Positions 6,759 through 12,760 of a stretch of 42,300 bases of DNA are shown here, piece by piece. Below the pieces are notes generated by a model. The model was given only the letters and a program-made list of their open reading frames with translations. It had not been told where the DNA came from and did no database searches. Numbering within the stretch: position 1 is the stretch's first letter; the number at the start of each line of letters is the position of its first letter. The stretch is from IMG/VR virus record IMGVR_UViG_3300028840_003624, positions 1 to 42,300 of that record; one strand, 5' to 3'. Position numbers and translations under genes: made by a program. Origin of the DNA: a virus.

Positions 6759-7130
6759 ATGCCGTACGGACTAGTATCAACAGCATCGCTCCAAACCTCG
6801 GACATGGTTGCCCCAGGGTTACCGATCTTTATCGCCCTGAACCAGGAAAGCAACCAAATCATCAAGGCCACCATTGCTATGCCCACGACCGACGCCAATG
6901 GCGATAACTTGACCGGGCTAACAAAGCTGACTGTTGCCACATTGGCACAAGTCGGTGGAGATAATCCGTTTGACGGTCTCAGCATGGCTGAAATCTTGGC
7001 CCTACAGGGCGTCCAGGTCCAGAACATCACGCTCAAGGATGAGGACGCAGGGACTGAGAAGCAGGTTGATATGCCGATTGTCAACCTCGGAGGCATGCAG
7101 GCATTCGCAGCCGCCTGTGCAGATGACTAA
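6759..7130 (+). CDS. Hypothetical 123-aa protein
   Basis: An AGGAG ribosome-binding site lies about 9 bases before the ATG. The product is acidic to neutral with hydrophobic beta-like stretches (GLPIFIALN, IIKATIAMP) and repeated Leu/Ala segments, no signal peptide and no Cys cluster. The tail reads NLGGMQAFAAACADD. It starts a run of small genes (6759-8710) that encode mostly membrane or secreted products. Not recognised; a small virion or assembly protein is possible, but nothing in the sequence proves it. Confidence 0.6.
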   Translation: MPYGLVSTASLQTSDMVAPGLPIFIALNQESNQIIKATIAMPTTDANGDNLTGLTKLTVATLAQVGGDNPFDGLSMAEILALQGVQVQNITLKDEDAGTEKQVDMPIVNLGGMQAFAAACADD

Positions 7131-7135
7131 GTTTC

Positions 7136-7252
7136 ATGGCATATGGTCCTGTCGCTTATGAGCAACTAGCCACCAAGCCTTTACCTAAGACTTGGTGGCA
7201 GTTGTTGTTCGAACTCATTGTTGGTCTTTTCACCTGGTGGCGAAAAGACTAG
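7136..7252 (+). CDS. Small amphipathic/membrane peptide, 38 aa
   Basis: This is an ORF of 38 codons with a hydrophobic core TWWQLLFELIVGLFTWW and a basic tail RKD. It resembles small phage membrane peptides. It starts 5 bases after the previous stop, so translation may be by coupling; a strong ribosome-binding site is not seen. Function unknown; a holin-like or membrane-disturbing role is possible but not shown. Confidence 0.5.
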   Translation: MAYGPVAYEQLATKPLPKTWWQLLFELIVGLFTWWRKD

Positions 7253-7267
7253 TAAGGACAGTCTGTC

Positions 7268-7366
7268 ATGGTATTAAGCGAAGCCAGTAAGATAGGTGCT
7301 ATTGCAGGTGGCCTTACAAGTCTGGTGATGTCTATCATCACAGAAGTAATCAAGCTACTAATCTAG
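7268..7366 (+). CDS. Small hydrophobic peptide, 32 aa
   Basis: The ATG has AAGGA 9 bases upstream. The peptide (SKIGAIAGGLTSLVMSII as core, ending KLLI) forms one hydrophobic helix and could sit in a membrane. It is the second of two tiny membrane-type ORFs in a row and is followed, after 30 bases, by the PKD protein. Function unknown. Confidence 0.5.
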   Translation: MVLSEASKIGAIAGGLTSLVMSIITEVIKLLI

Positions 7367-7396
7367 AGACGAAAAGACCAGAAGGGAAGGTCTAAA

Positions 7397-8218
7397 ATGG
7401 CTATGCAGAAGGGTACGAAGATTGGCCTAGCGATCGGCATACCACTGTGCTTGATAGTCTTGGCCTGTATTTTGATACCTCGATATATCTCATTCACATG
7501 GACGGATCAGGCCGGAGAACAGAGAGTCCTGTTTGGGGCCTCGTTCTACGATCCTCCAGAACCCAATGCCCCAACTACCTATATGCAGTCTTTGGGGCAG
7601 GTCCATCGCGATAAAGACGCAGGTTATACCGTCCATGCCATCGCCGCAGATCGGCGTACTTTCTACGACATGTTTCCTGTTATCGCTCGTCAATACGCTC
7701 TTAGCGTAGACCAGCTATGGTTCTGGGGTGACGGAAGCTCTAGCCAGGGAGCAACTGCTGATCATATTTATCGGGACCCAGGGAAGTATGAAGTAACACT
7801 GCGGACCACAGTTGGATTCCGTGGAGGGAATACCAAAGTCATTACCGCCCAAGCCATTATTGAACTCGATAATTGGTCGGGACCCTATGTCTTCAATAAA
7901 ACAACCACCCTACCCACCGAACCGATTGACGTTTCTGATCAAAATCCTCTGACATTCGCAGCAGAGGTCTGGAATACAGGCAGTAGTGAAGTGGTGATAA
8001 TCCCACATGCCATTATCGATAGCAACCCCAGTTTGGATTCGACCTGGGTTGCTTTTGATCCGCCTGTACAATTGCTACTCCCTGATAGCGTTCACGCTAA
8101 TTTCTCCATCACAATAGACCCCAATGGGGTCGAGCCGGGAGCGTATACGATCTCATTGGATTGGGAACAGTTCGCTCTAGTACCGGGGTGGTACATGACT
8201 TACGTCGAACCCAGCTAG
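7397..8218 (+). CDS. Membrane-anchored PKD-domain protein, 273 aa
   Basis: An N-terminal membrane anchor or uncleaved signal (IGLAIGIPLCLIVLACILIP, about residues 9-28) is followed by an outside part. The stretch WFWGDGSSSQG...HIYRDPGKYEVTLR near residues 113-140 is the classic PKD fold signature (WDFGDG ... H.Y...G.Y.V.L). The C-terminal half has an Ig/CARDB-like beta pattern (AEVWNTGSSEVVI...GAYTISLDW). Such domains mediate protein or sugar binding on cell surfaces. It may act at the host envelope, for example superinfection blocking or lysis control; this is inference. Confidence 0.7.
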   Translation: MAMQKGTKIGLAIGIPLCLIVLACILIPRYISFTWTDQAGEQRVLFGASFYDPPEPNAPTTYMQSLGQVHRDKDAGYTVHAIAADRRTFYDMFPVIARQYALSVDQLWFWGDGSSSQGATADHIYRDPGKYEVTLRTTVGFRGGNTKVITAQAIIELDNWSGPYVFNKTTTLPTEPIDVSDQNPLTFAAEVWNTGSSEVVIIPHAIIDSNPSLDSTWVAFDPPVQLLLPDSVHANFSITIDPNGVEPGAYTISLDWEQFALVPGWYMTYVEPS

Positions 8219-8227
8219 GAGAAAGTG

Positions 8228-8710
8228 ATGACGTTCTTTGGAAAAATGATGGCCCTTCTAGTGGTCATCATGCCCAATCTAGCGGTTGCTCCAACCGTTT
8301 TACATCCCACCAGTCAGTCGTACATACCTGACCCGTTGGATGCTTACAACGAGACTTTCGCTGTCACACAGCCCGCTACCACGAACCCAAGCAAGTTTGC
8401 GGCTGCCCCACCAGTGAGCCCGCTAGACAATAAGTTCACTTTGAGGGCATTGGTAGGATCAAACGTCGATGTGTTGCAGTGTATGGTTGCTCCGACTATA
8501 TCCGGTCGGTTTACCGACCCAAATGGAGTAGCAATCAATACCGAAGGTATCGTCCTGCAAGTTCGTGGTCAACTAACCAACGGCTCAGCATATAACATGG
8601 ACGTTTACCTGAATGCCAGTGGTCAGCCTTACCGAATCGTAGCTGTCGAACCTACGCAACCCGAAGATATCAAGCTGTATCCACCCGAAATCATCGACGG
8701 GATGCATTGA
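8228..8710 (+). CDS. Secreted protein with signal peptide, 160 aa
   Basis: I choose the ATG at 8228 over the GTG at 8225 because AGGAG sits 6-7 bases before it. The N-terminus (GKMMALLVVIMPNLAVA, then PTVL) is a typical signal peptide with an AVA-type cleavage site. The mature part has a beta-rich domain (ISGRFTDPNGVAI...IVLQVRGQLTNG) with one Cys. It follows the PKD gene after 9 bases, so both are likely envelope products from one mRNA. Function unknown. Confidence 0.65.
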   Translation: MTFFGKMMALLVVIMPNLAVAPTVLHPTSQSYIPDPLDAYNETFAVTQPATTNPSKFAAAPPVSPLDNKFTLRALVGSNVDVLQCMVAPTISGRFTDPNGVAINTEGIVLQVRGQLTNGSAYNMDVYLNASGQPYRIVAVEPTQPEDIKLYPPEIIDGMH

Positions 8711-8718
8711 GTTTCGAC

Positions 8719-8724
8719 TATAAT
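8719..8724 (+). promoter_or_regulatory. Putative -10 box for 54-aa gene
   Basis: TATAAT with no -35 hexamer. The predicted start site, about 7 bases downstream near 8731, falls directly at the foot of the hairpin at 8734-8778, so the RNA would begin with that hairpin. Confidence 0.45.
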
Positions 8725-8733
8725 CTTGCAGGT

Positions 8734-8778
8734 CCTCCGGACTACTACGACGAACAGACGTATGTAGTAGTTCGGAGG
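8734..8778 (+). promoter_or_regulatory. 5' hairpin that hides a ribosome-binding site
   Basis: CCTCCGGACTACTAC (8734-8748) pairs with GTAGTAGTTCGGAGG (8764-8778): 15 pairs including one G-U, with a 15-base loop. The GGAGG at the 3' end of the stem is the only ribosome-binding site of the GTG-start gene at 8787, so the folded RNA would be poorly translated. This could be a thermosensor, an RNase-controlled switch, or a way to silence read-through transcripts. Confidence 0.6.
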
Positions 8779-8786
8779 CTTGCATA

Positions 8787-8951
8787 GTGAGGGGCTTAAC
8801 TCACGCAGAACGCGAATATCTGCGACGAGCAATCAGAAACTACGAAAACGGACAAAAGGAACGCTGTGCCTCCCGAAATTTGGCAGATGATGATTTAGTC
8901 AGAAGCGTTCTGGATAAGATAGGGATAAAGAGTATACGCGGTGGTAAATAA
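8787..8951 (+). CDS. Small basic protein, 54 aa, GTG start
   Basis: The GTG start is chosen because GGAGG lies 8 bases upstream; that GGAGG is locked in the hairpin before it. The product is charged and helical (HAEREYLRRAIRNYENG...DDDLVRSVLDKIGIKS), without membrane segment. It may be a small regulator or adaptor. About 100 bases without a gene follow, leading to tRNA-Leu(UAA). Function unknown. Confidence 0.55.
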   Translation: MRGLTHAEREYLRRAIRNYENGQKERCASRNLADDDLVRSVLDKIGIKSIRGGK

Positions 8952-9027
8952 AATGAACCCAGTATTTTCAAACCAATTCACTGTTTCAACTGGGGCCGTT
9001 TTCGGACCGTGGATCTTCTTGTTATAG

Positions 9028-9050
9028 TTACGGGGGCCAAAAGGCCGTAA
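9028..9050 (+). other. Hairpin just before tRNA-Leu(UAA)
   Basis: TTAC plus GGCC pair with GGCC plus GTAA around an AAAA loop, with GGG bulged out. The stem ends two bases before the tRNA. A TATAGT box lies at 9023-9028. Placement matches the hairpin in front of tRNA-Leu(CAG). Confidence 0.4.
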
Positions 9051-9052
9051 TA

Positions 9053-9136
9053 GCCCCCGTGGTGGAATCGGCAGACACAGCGGGTTTAAGTCCCGCTGCC
9101 CTTAGGGGCGTACAGGTTCGACTCCTGTCGGGGGTA
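9053..9136 (+). tRNA. tRNA-Leu (anticodon UAA)
   Basis: The acceptor GCCCCCG (9053-9059) pairs with CGGGGGT (9129-9135) with a first G-U pair, and discriminator A9136. The anticodon stem GCGGG/CCCGC holds the loop TTTAAGT, giving anticodon TAA. The variable arm is long (GCCCTTAGGGGC) and the T-arm is ACAGG-TTCGACT-CCTGT. CCA is not encoded. It reads UUA/UUG. Confidence 0.95.
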
Positions 9137-9139
9137 TTA

Positions 9140-9169
9140 GCAAAGTCAAGTTTTTTTGAAGGACTTTGC
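9140..9169 (+). other. Hairpin after tRNA-Leu(UAA)
   Basis: GCAAAGTC (9140-9147) pairs with GACTTTGC (9162-9169); the loop holds a run of seven T. No T-run follows the stem, so termination is doubtful. It may mark the 3' end for tRNA trimming. Confidence 0.35.
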
Positions 9170-9211
9170 ATTTACCATTCTGAATATTTCCTTAGGTAAG
9201 GAGATTTCAGG

Positions 9212-9688
9212 ATGGGAAGACCGTTAAAGTACAGTGTGGAGGATTTCCGGCAGGTAGTTGCGACCTCTTGCTCGATAAGGCAAGTACTCAAAAAGCTTGG
9301 ACTAGCTACATCGGGAGGTAATTATGTCCATGCTAAATCTAGAATAGTTAAACTAGGACTCGATATATCCCACTTTACTGGTCAGTCGCACTTAAAAGGG
9401 AAAACTCATAATTGGGCCAAGAAAAGACCATTAAACGAAATACTGGTAGAACATTCAGACTACCTGAATACCGATAAACTGAAAAAACGGCTTATCGCCG
9501 AAGGTTTACTAGAAAATAGATGTTACGAATGCGGCTTAACTGAATGGAGAAAAAAACCTTTACCCCTTGAACTGGAGCACAAGAACGGTAATAGATTCGA
9601 TAACAGAATTGACAATTTAACAATATTGTGTCCAAATTGTCATTCGCAAACGCCTACTCATCGTGGGAAAAACAAAAAAGATTTTTAG
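9212..9688 (+). CDS. HNH endonuclease ending in a tRNA remnant, 158 aa
   Basis: The N-terminal 50 residues look like a DNA-binding helix-turn-helix (FRQVVATSCSIRQVLKKLG). The HNH core is CYECG (C104, C107), LELEHKNGNRFDNRIDNLTILC with H123, and CPNCHSQT (C140, C143, H144). This is a common phage homing-endonuclease type. Its AT-rich codons differ from the neighbouring genes, which suggests separate origin. The TAG stop (9686-9688) is formed at the start of a tRNA T-arm that continues to 9710. So the gene seems to have replaced the 5' part of a tRNA gene. A GGAG ribosome-binding site precedes the ATG. Confidence 0.88.
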   Translation: MGRPLKYSVEDFRQVVATSCSIRQVLKKLGLATSGGNYVHAKSRIVKLGLDISHFTGQSHLKGKTHNWAKKRPLNEILVEHSDYLNTDKLKKRLIAEGLLENRCYECGLTEWRKKPLPLELEHKNGNRFDNRIDNLTILCPNCHSQTPTHRGKNKKDF

Positions 9689-9710
9689 GGTTCGAATCCC
9701 TCCTGGGGCA
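9687..9710 (+). pseudogene. 3' remnant of a tRNA gene (T-arm and acceptor)
   Basis: AGGG-TTCGAAT-CCCT is a complete T-arm loop with stem, followed by CTGGGGC and A, a tRNA 3' acceptor and discriminator. CTGGGGC equals the acceptor of tRNA-Leu(GAG), and the T-arm equals that of tRNA-Leu(CAA). I find no matching GCCCCAG 5' half within 100 bases upstream, where the HNH gene lies. It is therefore most likely a broken sixth tRNA; an attachment-site role is the alternative. Confidence 0.7.
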
Positions 9711-9740
9711 GTCTGTATATTTCTTTTTGAAAGGTTGAAA

Positions 9741-9935
9741 ATGAGACGATTAGTTTCCATCCTGGTTATTTTCTCGCTTTTGTTTGTGGCCACGAGTGTG
9801 GTTGCCTGTGATGAAGATGACAATAGCTCACAGGATTCGTTTGTACTCTTCAACTTCGAGATTCCACTTCTAAGTAATTGGGTTAGCCAACGAGATGTAC
9901 CGACTGAGAAACCGTTCCATTTATATTGGCGTTAG
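9741..9935 (+). CDS. Small lipoprotein, 64 aa
   Basis: The start at 9741 is chosen over the longer frame (9663) because that one begins inside the HNH gene and tRNA remnant, and AAGG lies before 9741. The N-terminus MRRLVSILVIFSLLFVATSVVAC is a lipoprotein signal with Cys right after VVA, so the mature protein is about 42 aa, acidic at first (DEDDN). Small phage lipoproteins include Rz1 spanins, but this one is not Pro-rich and no Rz partner overlaps it, so a lysis role is not supported. Function unknown. Confidence 0.55.
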   Translation: MRRLVSILVIFSLLFVATSVVACDEDDNSSQDSFVLFNFEIPLLSNWVSQRDVPTEKPFHLYWR

Positions 9936-9950
9936 CCATTGGGGGTATCA

Positions 9951-10136
9951 ATGGTAGTTAAAGAAGGTCCTAAAAAATCTACTTATCTTCCACTTTATCG
10001 CCGAAAGCCCAAAGGTCATCGCAGCATGATGCGAGCGGATCAGGACCCTCTTCAACTATCTACCCCTTTGTTGGCCCAAGCCTTTGCAGAAATGGCAGAG
10101 GCCGGATTTATCATAAAGGATGATGATGAGTTCTAG
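9951..10136 (+). CDS. Hypothetical 61-aa protein
   Basis: I use the ATG at 9951, which has GGGGG 5 bases upstream; an in-frame TTG at 9939 is possible. The product has a basic front (KEGPKKSTYLPLYRRKPKGH) and a helical acidic end (LLAQAFAEMAEAGFIIKDDDEF). The following gene starts inside it at 10126. Function unknown. Confidence 0.5.
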   Translation: MVVKEGPKKSTYLPLYRRKPKGHRSMMRADQDPLQLSTPLLAQAFAEMAEAGFIIKDDDEF

Positions 10137-10296
10137 AAAAGCCTTCATACCACCGATCCGATTGGGTAGAATATGTAGAGGCAAACGCAGTGTGCTGCGT
10201 CCTTGCCATAATGTGGATCAACTTGCTACGCCGATTCAAGCTCGTGGCTTGGCTCGGTTCGTGAAAAAATTGAAGTCACAGGAGATTGAAACATGA
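10126..10296 (+). CDS. Small basic protein, 56 aa
   Basis: The ATG overlaps the end of the previous gene, with AAAGGA 5 bases upstream. The product is strongly basic (SSRKAFIPPIRLGRICRGKR, ending ARFVKKLKSQEIET) with two Cys. Its TGA overlaps the ATG of the 174-aa lipoprotein gene (ATGA), so three genes in a row are linked by overlaps. A nucleic-acid- or membrane-contact role would fit the charge. Function unknown. Confidence 0.5.
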   Translation: MSSRKAFIPPIRLGRICRGKRSVLRPCHNVDQLATPIQARGLARFVKKLKSQEIET

Positions 10297-10817
10297 GAGC
10301 AAGAATTATGTCGTTGTTGCTGGTTTGTTTGTTGGCTGTTCCGATGGTGGGATGTTCTTGGGGTGAAACCGATCTTTGGCCGGTCATTACCCCAGCATTG
10401 CGAACGATCACTACTCAAGGGGCAACGCTCGTTTTCAGTAACGAAACCGTTGCTGCCAAAAAGGCTGAGATCTGTGCGGCTGTGGCCAAGATTTCCACCG
10501 TCCTGGCGAACTACGAAGATCCGAACGCCACTGCTGCTACGTTGCGTGATCTGATTGTAGACTCAATCGCTTCTCTCGATTTGGACCCGCAAGTCAAAAC
10601 AATCGTCACAAAGGTAGTTGACGGAATTGCGACCACCGCCGTGAATTTTCTGAGAGATAACTATAGCGATCTTATCGCAAAGGACGAAGCGAAAGCTGTA
10701 CTCGAAGTCTCTAAGGCAGTCGCTCTCGGCCTTGACGATGCCTGTTCCAAGGATCAGTTGCTGCGTGGGGCATTGCAGGCACCTACCAATAGCTTCTTGC
10801 AGAGAGGCTCATTCTAG
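10293..10817 (+). CDS. Lipoprotein, 174 aa
   Basis: The N-terminus (MRARIMSLLLVCLLAVPMVGC) is a type II signal peptide with lipobox PMVGC, so Cys21 would be lipidated. The mature part is mostly helical and alanine-rich (KKAEICAAVAKISTVLANYE, VLEVSKAVALGLDDAC) with no enzyme motif. The ribosome-binding site is CAGGAG. It is the last gene before a strong terminator, closing the small envelope-protein group. A superinfection-exclusion or envelope role is possible; many phage lipoproteins of this size act so, but this is inference. Confidence 0.65.
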   Translation: MRARIMSLLLVCLLAVPMVGCSWGETDLWPVITPALRTITTQGATLVFSNETVAAKKAEICAAVAKISTVLANYEDPNATAATLRDLIVDSIASLDLDPQVKTIVTKVVDGIATTAVNFLRDNYSDLIAKDEAKAVLEVSKAVALGLDDACSKDQLLRGALQAPTNSFLQRGSF

Positions 10818-10853
10818 AACCAACGACACCCACCAGCGTCTTGGTTTATAGAT

Positions 10854-10893
10854 GGCCCTGGTGGCTTGCGTAAAGCCACCAGGGCCTGTTTTT
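10854..10893 (+). terminator. Rho-independent terminator
   Basis: A perfect 14-bp stem, GGCCCTGGTGGCTT with AAGCCACCAGGGCC, around a 5-base loop, followed by TGTTTTT. It ends the transcript of the lipoprotein group; a TATAAT box follows within 4 bases. Confidence 0.92.
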
Positions 10894-10896
10894 GGC

Positions 10897-10902
10897 TATA
10901 AT
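10897..10902 (+). promoter_or_regulatory. Putative -10 box
   Basis: TATAAT right after the terminator at 10854-10893 and 17 bases before the GTG at 10920. A -35 box would have to lie inside the terminator stem, and none resembles TTGACA. It likely starts the next transcript. Confidence 0.5.
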
Positions 10903-10919
10903 CCCAGGGAGGCAGGGGA

Positions 10920-11108
10920 GTGATTCATTCTGGCCCTCGTCTCAATAATCAACGAAGACGATTCCGATCTTATGGAAGGGTTGAGGATTTTTCTACTCCC
11001 ATAGTAGCCGGAGCATTGAATAGAATCGCCGAACGCAAACGACAAGAAGAAAGGGATGCTATACTAACAGCCCATGGATTGTTTTCCAGAGAAATTGACA
11101 CAGTATAG
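10920..11108 (+). CDS. Small basic protein, 62 aa, GTG start
   Basis: The GTG start is preceded by GGGAGGCAGGGGA, a strong though close ribosome-binding region. The product is Arg-rich (LNNQRRRFRSYGRVEDF, LNRIAERKRQEERDAIL) and likely helical. It is the first gene after the terminator and promoter at 10854-10902. Function unknown. Confidence 0.5.
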   Translation: MIHSGPRLNNQRRRFRSYGRVEDFSTPIVAGALNRIAERKRQEERDAILTAHGLFSREIDTV

Positions 11109-11119
11109 AAAGGCAACTG

Positions 11120-11497
11120 ATGAGCAAGAGAGAGACTCGTAAGACCAACCAAGCCAGGTTCAGGGCATCTATCAAGAGAAAGAAAGCTCGACGCTTTAAG
11201 CAGAATGCAAGCTTGTTAGATCAATTGGTTCAGAAACCTGACGAATCCAAGTGTATTCTCTGCGACAAACCAGCCGATTTAGTTGGCGTCTGGCGTCCAG
11301 ATGAGAAGAAAAATATTGGGACCAAGACCTACCTTGTTTGTAGGTCTTGTTTGAGCAAAGAGAACTTTGAGGCGTCTATCGCCTCGAAATTCGGAGGCGT
11401 AGCATGTCCTGCTCCAGAGGAAATGACGACTACTGGCTCGATTCCAACACTGGTGAACGCTTCGGGGCCTGGCTCGGCGGTCTCATCGACCGACTAG
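11120..11497 (+). CDS. Hypothetical basic protein with zinc-finger-like Cys pairs, 125 aa
   Basis: The first 35 residues are very basic (RETRKTNQARFRASIKRKKARRF), followed by two Cys pairs, CILCDKP and CRSCLSK, about 30 residues apart, which fit one four-Cys zinc site. The last 35 residues are low in complexity (Ser/Thr/Gly/Pro). That tail overlaps the next gene in another frame. AAAGG lies 6 bases before the ATG. A nucleic-acid-binding role is plausible from charge and Cys pairs only. Confidence 0.55.
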   Translation: MSKRETRKTNQARFRASIKRKKARRFKQNASLLDQLVQKPDESKCILCDKPADLVGVWRPDEKKNIGTKTYLVCRSCLSKENFEASIASKFGGVACPAPEEMTTTGSIPTLVNASGPGSAVSSTD

Positions 11498-11592
11498 TTC
11501 CTGTAATATTATTTGTACTAACCGGGGGATTTGTTGCCGTCCTATGTGGTATCGACCGAGAAGAAGTAGAAGACCTATACGAACTATACTAA
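11404..11592 (+). CDS. Small membrane protein, 62 aa
   Basis: The gene starts inside the previous one (94-base overlap) and has its own ribosome-binding site GGAGGCG. One membrane segment is clear (LVPVILFVLTGGFVAVLCGI, about residues 31-50), with an acidic tail (DREEVEDLYELY). The strong ribosome-binding site makes it likely real. It stops directly before the DUF4326 gene. Function unknown. Confidence 0.55.
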   Translation: MSCSRGNDDYWLDSNTGERFGAWLGGLIDRLVPVILFVLTGGFVAVLCGIDREEVEDLYELY

Positions 11593-11877
11593 ATGCATAC
11601 GAAACTCGTTAATCAGCGTAACTCGCCTTGCGATGTCGATATCGGTCGTCCTTCAATTTTCGGAAATCCATTCAGGATAGGACGTGATGGCACTCGGATG
11701 GAGGTTATTCAGAAGTATCGAGATTACTTTCATGCTCGAATCCAATACGACGATAGATTTCGACTGGCGGTCGAAGAACTAAGAGGCAAGACCCTTGGCT
11801 GCTATTGCAGCCCGCTACCGTGTCACGGTGATGTAATCGTGGATTTCTTGGAGGCGTCCGAAGATGAGTTCTCCTAA
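11593..11877 (+). CDS. DUF4326 protein, 94 aa
   Basis: The sequence shows the features of DUF4326: GRPSIFGNPFRIGRDGTR, then KYRDYF, then LRGKTLGCYCSPLPCHGDVI. The C.C....CHGD end is the family mark and could bind a metal. The family is frequent in phages and has no settled function that I know. The ATG follows the previous stop with no gap, and its end overlaps the ATP-grasp gene by 14 bases, so the two are likely translated together. Confidence 0.85.
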   Translation: MHTKLVNQRNSPCDVDIGRPSIFGNPFRIGRDGTRMEVIQKYRDYFHARIQYDDRFRLAVEELRGKTLGCYCSPLPCHGDVIVDFLEASEDEFS

Positions 11878-12748
11878 ATGGATCATCGAGACCGACATAT
11901 TCGAAGATGACCTTGTCGATGCTTTCATCGAAGCTGTTCGTCAACAAGGCCTTGAGGTTCTTTTGCATGACATTAAAAGAACGGATTTGATACCCTTGCT
12001 AGAAGATGATTGCGTCATTTTTCGTGGTTCCTTACAACTGGGGGCCAGAATTCGTCGAGATAAGGCATGGGTACCTGGGGTCTGGTGCGACCTGAAAAAC
12101 TTTGCATGCTCGAAGTACTACGCATACTTTGGAAAATATCTCCTGAATAGCAGCTATGCTATTCTACCCTACGCCGAATTTAAGCGTCTTTGGAAGTGGT
12201 TGTATCACCAATGGAAAGGGCGTGGGACAGGGTCAAGCGTTTTTGTTAGGCCTGATTCCGGTTTCAAGAATTTTACTGGTCAGCTAGTTTATGATGGTGA
12301 ATGGATCGACGATGTATTGTGTGAGGATGCCCTATGTCCTCCTGGAGTCAATTTCAAATCTTTTGTTCAAGACACGGAAGATTTTTATGGAGTCGATCCC
12401 CATAGTCTGGTGGTGGTAAGCCATCCTCAAGTAATCGATCATGAATGGCGTTTTGTTGTATGTGACCATAAAGTTGTCGCCGGGTCGCAATACAAACAAA
12501 ATGGGGAAATTAATATCCAAGCGGGATATTCGGACGAAGCCATCGATCTCGCGAGGAAAATTGCGGCTGAGAAATGGCAACCCGAGCGAGCTTATACCCT
12601 GGATATCTGCGATAACGCCGTGGGGGTATATTTGGTAGAGATTAACAGCTTTAGCTGTTCTGCTTTCTATCACTGTGATCCAAAACCTATTGTGGAAGCC
12701 GCTTCCAGGCTAGCCCATGAGGAATGGAAAGAAGTTAATGAAGACTAG
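11864..12748 (+). CDS. ATP-grasp protein (R2K-like), 294 aa
   Basis: The protein fits the phage ATP-grasp R2K/DUF4343 type: SSVFVRPDSGFKNFTGQ (nucleotide-binding strand), HEWRFVVCDHKVVAGSQY (R/K core) and LVEINSFSCSAFY (metal-binding E and N). ATP-grasp enzymes join a carboxylate to an amine or thiol with ATP, through an acyl-phosphate. The substrate here is unknown; peptide or amino-acid ligation is possible. There is no membrane segment. It overlaps DUF4326 upstream, which suggests a shared pathway (inference). Confidence 0.75.
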   Translation: MSSPKWIIETDIFEDDLVDAFIEAVRQQGLEVLLHDIKRTDLIPLLEDDCVIFRGSLQLGARIRRDKAWVPGVWCDLKNFACSKYYAYFGKYLLNSSYAILPYAEFKRLWKWLYHQWKGRGTGSSVFVRPDSGFKNFTGQLVYDGEWIDDVLCEDALCPPGVNFKSFVQDTEDFYGVDPHSLVVVSHPQVIDHEWRFVVCDHKVVAGSQYKQNGEINIQAGYSDEAIDLARKIAAEKWQPERAYTLDICDNAVGVYLVEINSFSCSAFYHCDPKPIVEAASRLAHEEWKEVNED

Positions 12749-12754
12749 TATAAT
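12749..12754 (+). promoter_or_regulatory. Putative -10 box directly before RNase H gene
   Basis: TATAAT ends 6 bases before the ATG of the RNase H gene, so a transcript from here would start at or next to the ATG and be leaderless. No ribosome-binding site is seen before this ATG. Confidence 0.4.
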
Positions 12755-12760
12755 AGAAAT

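Noticed and set aside
9140-9169. Hairpin after tRNA-Leu(UAA) as a terminator
   Set aside because: The T-run is in the loop and not after the stem, so it is listed only as a hairpin.
9687-9710. tRNA 3' end as a phage attachment site (attP)
   Set aside because: tRNA 3' ends are common attachment sites, but no integrase or repressor is visible in the window and the flanking HNH gene gives a simpler explanation. Not excluded if an integrase lies elsewhere.
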